A stretch of 39,552 nt of DNA, taken from Opitutaceae bacterium. GTDB taxonomy: Bacteria; Verrucomicrobiota; Verrucomicrobiia; Opitutales; Opitutaceae. Location: positions 1 to 39,552 of the forward strand of contig JAHCLN010000015.1 in the NCBI GenBank assembly GCA_026125215.1, given 5' to 3'. The position numbers and the translations under genes are program-made. Positions 18,801-27,179 of this stretch are shown piece by piece. The notes beneath the pieces are model-generated. The model did no database searches. It saw only the letters and a program-made list of their open reading frames with translations, and had not been told where the DNA came from. How positions within the stretch are numbered: the first letter of the stretch is position 1; each line of letters begins with the position of its first letter.

Positions 18801-18905
18801 GTCCGTATCCGGGGCGGGGACGGTCTCCACGGCGGCAAGCCACGGAGCGGCGATCAAAAGGGCCGCACACAAGGCTGGGCCACGGAGGAAGGAGGCGTTT
18901 TTCAT
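15855..18905 (-). CDS. Five-domain TlpA/thioredoxin-like secreted protein
   Basis: This 1,016-residue protein has a signal peptide (residues 1-25) and five tandem AhpC/TSA-TlpA-type modules. Modules 1, 3 and 5 (about 42-190, 429-590, 833-985) each carry WATWCGPC, with cysteines at 80/83, 468/471 and 871/874, and a cis-Pro loop (GGFPT or TGIPTQ). Modules 2 and 4 (about 242-400 and 628-805) keep the fold landmarks but have TGARAP and GGAGTPP where the active site should be. A charged helix (REQLARAAEAAKARAAAAEE) links modules 3 and 4. A likely role is periplasmic disulfide reduction or thiol protection, fed by the nearby DsbD-like protein. The ATG at 18905 is chosen because it opens the signal peptide; 36 further upstream codons in frame look non-coding. 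Confidence 0.87.
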   Translation of the reverse strand: MKNASFLRGPALCAALLIAAPWLAAVETVPAPDTDGQARVRLQAGDVAPDFTVIGPDGEEVKLSDFRGKMVLLDIWATWCGPCIASMPHQSGLAEKFAGDGLVVLAVCASDTRANYDGWVGRNRDKYKFLTAHDPAGRDWKSSVFNTHYGVGGFPTLFLIDRDGKLVGMTAGGGPNENPSLTRLLAKGGLPIDTSHLPPERTDAPKSIPAVKKTMAMPAGSAPLMGGGMAPAGAMRIPTAQLGSVSFGDEVADFSAVGADGREIKLSGFKGKPVLIAYWTGARAPADDVAALHAAYKAQGLEVWAINIATERADFDTWAKTSAAALGYTVAWDSAGKAFMESSAHMNFGVGMFPAYVVVGADGRFRGGIIGMGPKVGTWVRQSLDRAGVKLTAADQAAVLETLKELAAARPAQDSRPAPAVPPADRPRTLAAGDVAPDFVMHDVDGNEVRLSDFKDKIVILDFWATWCGPCIASFPHTQALAAKYKDQDVVVLASGTSDTIAKFKEWIPRNQPKYPDMVWTFDPNERGSATFEERASAKLYGVTGIPTQFVIGRDGKIAEVIVGNGGKEDARTEAALAGLGVKVEEAIVAKGREQLARAAEAAKARAAAAEEEKINPKPRFTVTYGKLKAGEAVPDLALTDATGAEVSLAELTRGKTTVLSVWGGAGTPPDDWVNFQEAWSRSYAGQNVQFIALAAYASLEQVAEVRAALAGKISFPLLAAPAGAPPRADKPMDEMTNEEVAAFRQASSAHFGKAAPILFTGGAMAPLPHNYVMDAQGRFVGFFVGAGPGTAESLGNLLLRAGVKLSSEDTPARVFTVEETKPPEPEARREMIKIGAMAPDFTTQDLAGKDVKLSDYRGRVVILDFWATWCGPCIAAFPHTQEVAAQYKDQGVVVLGSATSDTRAAFERWVKANQEKYPDIHFSHDAAERKPERASLALYGVSGIPTQFVIDREGRIADIVIGYMKGEVILDAALAKAGVKVDPAIVEKAAADLARRKALSGEAPAPSLRLAAPKN

Positions 18906-19065
18906 GAAGAATTGGAGACGGAGCGCACGAACTGGACGCGAACTTCCGCATCCCGCAAGCGACCGGCAAGGTAACAGAGAGGTTCCGGACCAACCATAGG
19001 CAAAAAGTAACAAGCCATGCCAAAAAACGTGCTTTTTGTCCTACGCGGGCCAATTTTCGCCGGCC

Positions 19066-19938
19066 GTGACCCACCCCGCCCATTCGCGCGCCATCGGCCA
19101 GTTGCTGCTGGCCGCGTTGTTTTGGAGCCTCGGCGGGCTGCTCATCAAGTCGGCCGACTGGCCGCCCCTCGCCGTGGCCGGCGGCCGGGGCATCGTCGCG
19201 GCGCTCTTCCTCGCCCTCACCAACCGCCGGCTGAAGTTCACCTTCTCGCCGGTGCAGCTCACGGCCGCCTTCGCGTATGCGGGCTGCACGGTTTTCTTCG
19301 TGGTGGCCACCAAGCTCACCACCGCGGCCAATGCCATCCTGCTCCAATACACGGCGCCGGTCTGGATCGCGCTGCTCGGCGCCTGGTTCCTCGGCGAGCG
19401 GACCCGGCGGTCGGACTGGATCATCATCGCCGTCGTGCTGGGCGGCATGACGCTTTTCTTTGCCGACGGCCTGGAGCTGGGCGGCGCTTTCGGCAACCTC
19501 ATGGGCGTCCTCAGCGGCGTGTGTTTTGCGGCCATGACCATCGCTCTGCGGAAGCAAAAGGACGGCTCACCGGTGGAATCCATCATCCTCGGCAACCTTA
19601 TCGCGTTTGCCATCGGCCTGCCGTTCATGATCGGCGTGCCGCCGCCCTCACCGACCGGCATCGCCGCCATCATCGCCCTGGGCATCGTGCAACTGGGCTT
19701 CTCCTACTGGCTTTATGCCCGGGCCATCCGGCAGGTAACGGCGCTGGAGGCGGTCATCATCCCGGTGATCGAGCCGATCCTGAACCCCGTGTGGGTTTTC
19801 CTCGCCCGTGGTGAAAAACCCGGCCGCTGGGCGCTGCTCGGGGGCATCATCGTGCTGACCGCGGTCACCGCCCGCGCCCTCCTCGCCCTGCGGCGCCCGG
19901 CCCCGCCCAACCCCGCCCGTTTGTCACCCAATAGGTGA
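19066..19938 (+). CDS. EamA/DMT-family transporter
   Basis: This protein of about 290 residues has ten predicted membrane helices in two EamA repeats (first repeat LLLAALFWSLGGLLIK and ILLQYTAPVWIALLGAWFLG; second repeat FGNLMGVLSGVCFAA, then AVIIPVIEPILNPVWVF). Such proteins export metabolites or amino acids; the substrate is unknown. No ATG is in frame at the start: GTG at 19066 is preferred and TTG at 19036 is an alternative. The final codons, LSPNR and stop, lie inside the left palindrome of the XRE unit, so the natural C-terminus was probably replaced or trimmed there. It is divergent from the multi-thioredoxin gene and converges on a second EamA gene. Confidence 0.85.
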   Translation: MTHPAHSRAIGQLLLAALFWSLGGLLIKSADWPPLAVAGGRGIVAALFLALTNRRLKFTFSPVQLTAAFAYAGCTVFFVVATKLTTAANAILLQYTAPVWIALLGAWFLGERTRRSDWIIIAVVLGGMTLFFADGLELGGAFGNLMGVLSGVCFAAMTIALRKQKDGSPVESIILGNLIAFAIGLPFMIGVPPPSPTGIAAIIALGIVQLGFSYWLYARAIRQVTALEAVIIPVIEPILNPVWVFLARGEKPGRWALLGGIIVLTAVTARALLALRRPAPPNPARLSPNR

Positions 19939-19944
19939 CAAACG
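19918..19944. repeat. Palindrome A1 (left flank of XRE unit 1)
   Basis: The arms CGTTTGTCACC (19918-19928) and GGTGACAAACG (19934-19944) are perfect 11-bp reverse complements around CAATA. The site supplies the last codons and TGA stop of the upstream EamA gene and lies 25 bp before the XRE start codon. It may be an operator for the XRE protein, a bidirectional terminator or an element end. Confidence 0.93.
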
Positions 19945-19969
19945 AGCGGGAGTTGCCCATGCTGGATAC

Positions 19970-20323
19970 ATGAACTCCATCAAAATACCCGATGGCCGCT
20001 ATGTGCTCGTCGATGGGCTTTCCGCCGCCGCCCGGGAATCAGCGCTGCGCATCAATCGTTATCTGATAGAACGTAGCCGGCGTCACGTCGGCGAAACGCT
20101 GCGTCCCGGACCACACACGCCGCTCTGGAACGCCTTCGTCAACTCGGCGCGGCCGCACCTGCACAAGCGCGGCGCCAAGATCCGGCTCGCCCGTCTCATC
20201 GGCGTGCCACGGCAGCGTATCCACGACTATTTGGTCGGCCGGGGCCGCATGCCCGACGCGGAGCGGATGCTGCTGCTGCTCGACTGGCTGGGCGCGCAGC
20301 ACCGCGGCTCCGACCGCTCCTGA
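19970..20323 (+). CDS. Small XRE-type helix-turn-helix protein, unit 1
   Basis: This 117-residue protein has an N-terminal region without a known name (about residues 1-45) and a linker with RPGPHTPLWN. A C-terminal helix-turn-helix of the XRE/Cro type follows: KIRLARLIGVPRQRIHDYL, then GRGRMPDAERML. No membrane segment, signal peptide or catalytic motif is seen. It is homologous over full length to the protein at 37325-37681; the last 39 residues through the helix-turn-helix are about two-thirds identical. The gene is enclosed by palindromes A1 and A2, which are the obvious candidate binding sites. No strong ribosome-binding site lies at standard spacing. The likely role is sequence-specific DNA binding and autoregulation; a role in moving the unit is possible but unproven. 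Confidence 0.82.
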   Translation: MNSIKIPDGRYVLVDGLSAAARESALRINRYLIERSRRHVGETLRPGPHTPLWNAFVNSARPHLHKRGAKIRLARLIGVPRQRIHDYLVGRGRMPDAERMLLLLDWLGAQHRGSDRS

Positions 20324-20334
20324 CCACCCGGCCA

Positions 20335-20357
20335 TTTGTCACCTATTGGGTGACAAA
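20335..20357. repeat. Palindrome A2 (right flank of XRE unit 1)
   Basis: The arms TTTGTCACC (20335-20343) and GGTGACAAA (20349-20357) are perfect around TATTG. This is A1 in opposite orientation, sharing 24 bp with it including one extra G/C outside the arm. On the minus strand it supplies the final LSPNR codons and TGA of the second EamA gene. It starts 11 bp after the XRE stop. Confidence 0.92.
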
Positions 20358-21220
20358 CAGCCGGACTGCAGCTGGGTGAGGATGTTGGCCAGCAGGATGA
20401 GGCCGCCGCCCACGAGCAGCGTCCACGTGAGCGTTTCGTTTGCATAGGCGATGCCGCCCCACAGGGAAAAGACGGCCGGCAGGAACAGGGTCATCAGCGA
20501 GCTGAAGACCGGCTCCGTGCAGTAAATCAGCCCGGCCTCGGTCGCCGGGATTTTGCGCTGCCACGCGTTCATGATCGAGAAGGAGCCCAGCGTGCAGAAA
20601 AACGTGAGCATGAGGGTCAACCCCACCCAGGCCGCCGAGGTCCACGGCACCAGCAGGGTCGGCAGATCCGGTGCCGCGAGCACGGCCAGCGGCACCAGCA
20701 GCACCACGTGCGTGCCAAACATCGCCAGCGTGATGTGCCCGGCCCGGTTGCCGGCGAATTTCCGCCGCTGGAGCCAGAGGATCTGCGCCATGAAAAAAAA
20801 CGAGGACAACAACGTCTCCCATTCGCCGCGGCCCAGGCTGAGCGTGCGCCAGTCGAACCGCCCGAGGATGGCCACGCCCGCCAGCACAAGCACGGCACTG
20901 AACCAGACGCGTGCGCCAGGGTTCACCCGTTGCCGGAGCGCAAAATAAACCGGCAGCAGAATCACGTAAAACTGCGTCAGAAATGCGGAGGTCGAGGCCG
21001 CGGTGTAGTGCAGCCCGTCCACCTGCAGCAACAGCCCGAGGGTGGCAAACACCCCCATCCCCGCGCCCTGGGCCAGTTCGGCCTTCGTCATCGTAAACAC
21101 GGCGCGACGGTGCCAGAGCAGCAGGACCAGCGTGGCGAGCATGAACCGCGGCGCCACCGCATAGAGCACCGAGAACCAGCCCCCGGCCTGCGGCACGAGG
21201 GACGCGTGCAGCAGGGTCAG
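20339..21220 (-). pseudogene. EamA/DMT transporter, 3' part, split by IS110
   Basis: The reading frame from the IS junction encodes about 293 residues covering membrane helices 2-10 of an EamA protein (PRFMLATLVLLLW, then TSAFLTQFYVILLPVYFAL, then GLIYCTEPVFSSLMTLFLPA). Helix 1 is missing here; it lies beyond the insertion element at 22413-22468. Joining the two parts across one CT dinucleotide restores a continuous frame reading VVKALTLLHASL. A TTG at 21223, formed by the IS end, could start a truncated product, but loss of the first helix makes function doubtful. The stop lies in palindrome A2. Confidence 0.85.
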
Positions 21221-21230
21221 CAACGGTCTT

Positions 21231-22405
<1,175 letters not shown>

Positions 22406-22412
22406 AGATACA

Positions 22413-22468
22413 AGTGCCTTGACCACGGGAAAGCTCACCCCCCACAGCAGCGTGGCAAGGAGCAGCAT
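22413..22468 (-). pseudogene. EamA/DMT transporter, 5' part, split by IS110
   Basis: The minus strand from ATG 22468 reads MLLLATLLWGVSFPVVKA and then enters the IS at the CT core. This is the classic first helix of an EamA protein and continues in frame into the 3' part at 21220. A TTG at 22510 would add LNTQRHPQHQRAVL and is an alternative start. Without the rest of the gene it encodes nothing useful. Confidence 0.83.
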
Positions 22469-22645
22469 GAGGACGGCCCGCTGGTGTTGGGGATGACGCT
22501 GGGTGTTCAATGAAGTGGGCGCGAAGCGTGCCCGCGCCGGGCCGCGCGGCAAGCGCAGAGCCCGGTTCCGCGCCGTGTGAAGAATGTGTCACCGCCGGCG
22601 GCCCGGCTCGACAACCGCCCGCACAGCCGCCACTCCTTTGGCCGC

Positions 22646-24136
22646 ATGGCGAAGCGCGCGGCAGAAAAAACCAGGCTCACCCGCAAGGATTACGAAGCCC
22701 GGGTGCCGCGGTTGCGCGAGCAGTTGGTGCAGCTGCAGGTGCGGCTCAAGGAGCTGCCCTGCCCGGTCCTGCTCGTGATCGCGGGCGTCGAGGGTTCCGG
22801 CAAAGGCGAGGTCATCAACACCCTGCACAGCTGGCTCGATCCGCGCGGGGTGGAGGTGTTCGCCTTCCACCCGCCGACCGAGGAGGAACGCGAGCGCCCG
22901 TTGATGTGGCGCTACTGGCGGAGCCTGCCGCCGCGCGGCCGCATCGGCATCTATGCGGGCTCCTGGTATACGGAAGTGCTGCGCGAGGCGATGCAGCCGC
23001 GGGCAAAAAAAGCCGGTTTCCATCACGCCCTGCAGCGCATCGAGCATTTTGAACGGACCCTCGCGGCCGACGGCGCCCTTATCGTCAAATGCTGGCTGCA
23101 CCTCTCCCGCGAGGCCCAGGGCCGCCGGCTGCGCGAACTTGAAGACGATGCCCGCACCGCCTGGCGGGTGACGCCGGACGACTGGGAAAGCCACCGCCGC
23201 TATGCGCGGCTGGCCGCGCTGACGGCCACCATGCAGCGGGCCACGCGCCGCCCCGGCGCGCCCTGGCATGTCATCGACGCAACGGACGAGCGGTCGCGCA
23301 ATCTGGCCGTGGCCACCACGCTGCTTGCACGTTTCCAAGAGCACCAGCGCCGGCTCCGTCAGGCGACGGCCCGGCCGGAACGCCGCCGCCCGGTGACCCC
23401 TTTGCGACCGAGCGGACGGCGGTTGCTTCTGGATCTGCCGCTCGACCAAAAGCTCTCCGCCGCCGCCTACGAATTGAAGCGGGACAAGTGGCTCGGCCGG
23501 CTCAACGCCGCCGTGCGGCGGGCCGCGGCCAAGCACCGATCCATCGTGTTTGTCTTCGAGGGCTGGGACGCCGCCGGCAAGGGCGGCGCGATCCGCCGCC
23601 TCACCAGCGCGATCGACGCGCGCGATTGCCGCGTCATCCCGGTTTCCAAACCCACGGACGAGGAAAAATCCCACCACTACCTCTGGCGCTTCTGGCGGCA
23701 CGTGCCGCGCGCCGGCATGGTGACCATCTACGACCGCTCCTGGTATGGCCGCGTGCTGGTCGAGCGGCTGGAAGGCTTTGCCCGCGACGACGAGTGGCGC
23801 CGCGCCTACACCGAGATCAACGATTTCGAGGCCCAGCTGACCGAGCGCGGCATCATCGTGGTGAAGTTCTGGCTGCACATCAGCAAGGACGAGCAGCTGC
23901 GGCGGTTCCGCCACCGGGAGGAAACCGAATACAAGCGCCACAAGATCAATGCCGAGGACTGGCGCAACCGCCGCAAGTGGGCCGCCTACGAGATTGCCGT
24001 GGGCGACATGCTGGCCCTCACCCAGCAACCGCCGGCCCCCTGGCACCTCGTGCCGGCCAACGACAAGCGCCATGCCCGCCTGCAGGTGCTGAAACTGGCG
24101 ACCCGCCGGATCGAGGCCGCGCTTGGGCTCAGGTGA
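22646..24136 (+). CDS. Two-domain PPK2: polyphosphate:AMP phosphotransferase
   Basis: This protein of about 496 residues is built from two fused PPK2 domains, the plan of class II PPK2 enzymes that phosphorylate AMP with polyphosphate. Domain 1 has the Walker A-like loop AGVEGSGKGEVIN and GSWYTEVL. Domain 2 has EGWDAAGKGGAIRRL, VSKPTDEEKSHHYLWRFW and DRSWYGRVLVERLEGF. Domain 2 holds the full canonical motif set and is probably the catalytic one; domain 1 is more diverged. The ATG at 22646 matches the usual N-terminus (AEKTRLTRKDYEARVPRL). A GTG at 22577 would add 23 residues without family resemblance. Its 3' end overlaps the convergent sensor kinase gene by eight bases. Confidence 0.88.
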   Translation: MAKRAAEKTRLTRKDYEARVPRLREQLVQLQVRLKELPCPVLLVIAGVEGSGKGEVINTLHSWLDPRGVEVFAFHPPTEEERERPLMWRYWRSLPPRGRIGIYAGSWYTEVLREAMQPRAKKAGFHHALQRIEHFERTLAADGALIVKCWLHLSREAQGRRLRELEDDARTAWRVTPDDWESHRRYARLAALTATMQRATRRPGAPWHVIDATDERSRNLAVATTLLARFQEHQRRLRQATARPERRRPVTPLRPSGRRLLLDLPLDQKLSAAAYELKRDKWLGRLNAAVRRAAAKHRSIVFVFEGWDAAGKGGAIRRLTSAIDARDCRVIPVSKPTDEEKSHHYLWRFWRHVPRAGMVTIYDRSWYGRVLVERLEGFARDDEWRRAYTEINDFEAQLTERGIIVVKFWLHISKDEQLRRFRHREETEYKRHKINAEDWRNRRKWAAYEIAVGDMLALTQQPPAPWHLVPANDKRHARLQVLKLATRRIEAALGLR

Positions 24137-26705
24137 GCGGGGCGTCCGGCCCGGCGGAACCGCGGGCCGCCTGCAGCCGCAGGAAGGCGTCGGTCAGCTC
24201 CGCGGGTTTCAGCGGTTTGGTCAGGTAGTCGTCGGCCCCGGCCGTCAGCACCCGGGCCCGTTGCTCTTCGCGGGCGTCCGCGGTGAGGGCGATGATCCAG
24301 ACCTCGCGCATCTTTTCTCCCGCTTCACCGCGCCGGATGTGTTCGATGGCGGTCAGCCCGTCCATTACGGGCATGTGCAGGTCCATCAGCACCACATCGT
24401 AGTCGCGGCGGGCCAGTTCATCGAGGGCGATGCGGCCGTTGTCCGCCAGCGTCCATTGGCAATCAAGCCGGCCGAGCACGCGCTGCATGAGCCGCTGATT
24501 GACGGGGTTGTCCTCCACCAGGAGCACCTGCAGGCCGAAGCCGGTCCGGGCAAAGGGGGAGGCTGTCGCGACCGGCTGGGCGGCGGGCGCGCCCAGCAGC
24601 GCGCGCAGCGCCTGATGATGCACCGGCTTGTTGACCAGCAGCCGGAAATGCCGGTGCAGGGCGGTGCGGCTGGCCGCCGGCAGCACCAGCGGCACGAGGC
24701 CGATGACTTTTTCCCGCGGCAGTCCCGGCTGCTCCTGCCCGCGGGCGACAAATTGTTGGACGGCGGAAAAATCCAGATCCACGAGCGCCACGTCCCAAGC
24801 CAGCCCCGGCAGCTCCTCAAGCGTGGTCGCCGTGACGAGCGCCCCCCACCGCTGGCCGAGTCGCACCAGTTCGTGGCGCAACGAGCCCGGTGCGGCGGCG
24901 ATCGCCAGCCGGACGCCCGCGAGATCCGCGGCCATGTTCACGGGGCCGCCACCCTCGACGGCCGCGGCATGGATGGTGAAACGGAAGGTGGAGCCCGCGC
25001 CTTCCCGGCTCTCCACTCCGATCACGCCGCCCATCATCTGCACGAGGTTGCGGCAAATCGCGAGGCCGAGCCCCGTGCCGCCGTGCTGGCGGGTGAAGGC
25101 GCTGTCCACCTGCGAAAAGGGTTTGAACAGGAGCTGCTGCTGGCCGGGCGCGATGCCCGGCCCGGTGTCGCGGACGACAAACTCCAGCTCCCAATCCGGG
25201 CCGGCCGCCCGCGCCGCGAGCGTGACCTCCACCTCGCCTGCCTCGGTGAATTTCACGGCATTGCCAATGAGGTTCGTCAGCACCTGGCGCAGGCGGCCGG
25301 GGTCGGCCTGCACCATCTGCGGGACGCCGTCCTCCACCCAGTGCAGCAGCTCGAGCTTCTTCTCGGCCGCGCGGCCGGCGAGCAGGTCGAGCGCATCTTC
25401 GAGGCATTCGCGCGGATCACACGGCTGCAGCTCCAGCCGGAACTTGCCGGATTCGATCCGCGCGAAATCGAGCATGTCGCCCGTCAGCTGGATCATCGCC
25501 TCGGCGCTGAGGTGGATGGTCTGGAGGTATTCCTTCTGCTCGTCGCTGAGCGGGGTGTCGAGCAGCAGGTTGGTGAAGCCGACGATGCCGTTGAGCGGGG
25601 TGCGCACCTCGTGGCTCATGGTGGCAAGGAACTGGCTCTTGGCGCGGTCGCCGGCTTCGGCGCGTTCCAGCGCCTCGCGCAGCACCGCCTCGTTCTGCTT
25701 CACCACGGTCATGTCCTCGAACACCGCGACAAAGCAGGCCAGCTCGCCGTTGCTGCGCCGGACCGGGGAGATGCTGGCGCGCACGGGATACTGCGAACCG
25801 TCGCGGCGGGGCTGCAGCCACTCGCCGCTCCAGGTGCCGCCGGCGCGCACGGTGCCGACGAGTTCGCCGACTGTCTCATCCGGCAGGTGGGGCGATTTGA
25901 ACTCTCGCCAGGGCCGGGCAATGAGCTCGCGCCGCGCATAGCCGAGCTGCCGGCAAAGGCCGGCGTTGGCATATTCGATCCGGCTCTGCAGGTCCACGAT
26001 CATGACGGCCGAGGGGCTCTGCTCCATGGCCTCGAAAAGGTTGCGGATGACTTCGCGCTGGGCGTGCTGCCGGCGGTTGATCACCCAGCCGGCCAGCGGC
26101 AGGCCGAGCAGCAGCCAGGTGTAAAAGGCCGCCTGCACCGCCCCGGCCCAGAGGCGGCGGTTCCAGTCGTGCGCGGCGATGTCGATGCCGACGATCCCGC
26201 GAATTTCACCGGCCGGATCCATGATCGCGGCATAGCCGGTTATCCACATGCCGAAGCCGTCCTGCAGCGGACCTTCGGTCGCCGGCAGACCGGTGCGCAG
26301 GACGGCCTGCAAACCGGGGGACGTCGCCGCTTCCGCATATTCCTCGCCCGGCAGGGAGATTTCGGCCGAATCGGCCGGCTCGGAATCCGCGAGAAATATC
26401 ACCCGGCCGGCCGCGGCCATGGGCCGGAAAAGATAGACGAAGCGGATCAGCGCGTCGACCTGCCGGTAGCGCACGAGCCGATCTTTCACCGCCGCGTAGT
26501 CCGGGGTGCCGACATCGGCCGCGGTGCCGGTGAGCCGGTCGAGCTCGGCGGCATCAAACGCCGCGGCCGCGCCCAGCACATCGCGCAGCAGGCCGCCGCG
26601 CATCTCCAGTTCGGCGGAGCGGTAACCCCAGTGGCCGACGGCCAGCCCGGCGACAAAAATGGCCGCCGCTGCTGCGGGCAGGCGGTATTTCAGGAGGAGA
26701 CGCAT
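24129..26705 (-). CDS. Hybrid sensor histidine kinase with receiver domain
   Basis: This 858-residue membrane protein starts with a helix at about residues 8-26, an extracytoplasmic sensor to about 186 and a second helix at 187-208. A PAS domain (about 222-335) and a HisKA domain follow, with phospho-accepting His365 in SHEVRTPLNG. The HATPase domain holds LTNLIGNAVKFTEAG, DTGPGIAP and GGTGLGLAI. After it lies a region of about 110 residues (VRLAIAAAPGSLRHELV to NKPVHHQALRAL) that resembles a receiver without the phospho-acceptor setting. A canonical receiver ends the protein, with Asp775 in VLMDLHMPVMDG and Lys in YLTKPL. No partner regulator gene is adjacent. ATG 26705 is chosen because it directly precedes the first helix. 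Confidence 0.9.
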   Translation of the reverse strand: MRLLLKYRLPAAAAAIFVAGLAVGHWGYRSAELEMRGGLLRDVLGAAAAFDAAELDRLTGTAADVGTPDYAAVKDRLVRYRQVDALIRFVYLFRPMAAAGRVIFLADSEPADSAEISLPGEEYAEAATSPGLQAVLRTGLPATEGPLQDGFGMWITGYAAIMDPAGEIRGIVGIDIAAHDWNRRLWAGAVQAAFYTWLLLGLPLAGWVINRRQHAQREVIRNLFEAMEQSPSAVMIVDLQSRIEYANAGLCRQLGYARRELIARPWREFKSPHLPDETVGELVGTVRAGGTWSGEWLQPRRDGSQYPVRASISPVRRSNGELACFVAVFEDMTVVKQNEAVLREALERAEAGDRAKSQFLATMSHEVRTPLNGIVGFTNLLLDTPLSDEQKEYLQTIHLSAEAMIQLTGDMLDFARIESGKFRLELQPCDPRECLEDALDLLAGRAAEKKLELLHWVEDGVPQMVQADPGRLRQVLTNLIGNAVKFTEAGEVEVTLAARAAGPDWELEFVVRDTGPGIAPGQQQLLFKPFSQVDSAFTRQHGGTGLGLAICRNLVQMMGGVIGVESREGAGSTFRFTIHAAAVEGGGPVNMAADLAGVRLAIAAAPGSLRHELVRLGQRWGALVTATTLEELPGLAWDVALVDLDFSAVQQFVARGQEQPGLPREKVIGLVPLVLPAASRTALHRHFRLLVNKPVHHQALRALLGAPAAQPVATASPFARTGFGLQVLLVEDNPVNQRLMQRVLGRLDCQWTLADNGRIALDELARRDYDVVLMDLHMPVMDGLTAIEHIRRGEAGEKMREVWIIALTADAREEQRARVLTAGADDYLTKPLKPAELTDAFLRLQAARGSAGPDAPLT

Positions 26706-26770
26706 GCGGGGGATACCAGTGGCCCGAGCCAATCCGGCTGCGCCGGGCCGCGCAATGCTGAAGCGGACGC

Positions 26771-26802
26771 AAAAAAAACCGCCGCGGAAGCCGCGGCGGT
26801 TT
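26771..26802 (-). terminator. Intrinsic terminator of the SWIB gene
   Basis: A 12-bp stem (AAACCGCCGCGG at 26776-26787 with its exact complement at 26791-26802) has a three-base loop and, on the minus strand, is followed by a run of T residues. It ends transcription 19 bp after the SWIB stop and isolates the sensor kinase gene. Confidence 0.9.
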
Positions 26803-26820
26803 GGGAGGAAAAAAGTCTGC

Positions 26821-27090
26821 TTACTTGACGTGACCCGAGACGAGCTTGGTCATCTCGAACATGCTGACCTTCGACTTGCCGTTGAAGACGGCCTTCAGCT
26901 TGTCGTCGGCGTTGATCTGGGTCTTCACCTTCTTGTCCTGCAGGCCGTTCTTCTTGATGTAGGCCCAGAGCTTCTTGGTGAGCTCCGTGCGGGGGAGCGG
27001 GGTCGAGCCAACCACGGCGGCGAGCTTGTCGTCGGGCGTGACCGGTTTCATGAATGCAGCGTTGGGTTTGCGAGCGGATTTTTTAGCCAT
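26821..27090 (-). CDS. Stand-alone SWIB/MDM2-domain protein
   Basis: This 89-residue basic protein begins MAKKSARKPNAAF and then forms a SWIB domain: KPVTPDDKLAAVVG, PLPRTELTKKLWAYIKKNGL, then INADDKLKAVFNGK, and VSMFEMTKLVSGHVK. The SWIB fold is best known from SWI/SNF complexes in eukaryotes and, in bacteria, from chlamydial proteins. A free-standing copy is one clue to a PVC-type bacterium. The function in bacteria is not established; a chromatin-like or nucleoid role is a guess based on the fold and basic tail. ATG 27090 is preferred over an in-frame start at 27129 because the domain and basic tail begin there. A strong terminator follows. Confidence 0.92.
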   Translation of the reverse strand: MAKKSARKPNAAFMKPVTPDDKLAAVVGSTPLPRTELTKKLWAYIKKNGLQDKKVKTQINADDKLKAVFNGKSKVSMFEMTKLVSGHVK

Positions 27091-27179
27091 ATTGATTGTT
27101 TGTTTAGGGTGTCCTCGGTGTGAAGACACCGCCCTTATAGAGGGAGAAAGGCCGGTTTGCCTAGGAGAATCTTACGGTT

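Larger units (their letters stand above)
19918..20357 (+). other. Palindrome-bracketed XRE unit 1 (candidate mobile or self-regulating element)
   Basis: This 440-bp unit consists of palindrome A1, one 117-residue XRE gene and palindrome A2. The asymmetric centres are CAATA in A1 and TATTG in A2, so the two copies are in inverted orientation and act as terminal inverted repeats that are themselves palindromic. It lies exactly between two convergent EamA genes, and both of those genes stop inside the palindromes. No target-site duplication was seen directly outside. A homologous unit lies at 37292-37713. Confidence 0.6.

Noticed and set aside
19001-19038. CAAAAAG/CTTTTTG inverted repeat between the thioredoxin and EamA genes as an operator or terminator
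   Set aside because: The arms are short and A/T homopolymeric, with a loose spacing that could occur by chance.
24123-26828. 901-codon open frame antisense to the sensor kinase
   Set aside because: It is a shadow of the kinase gene, with no recognisable domain or signal.
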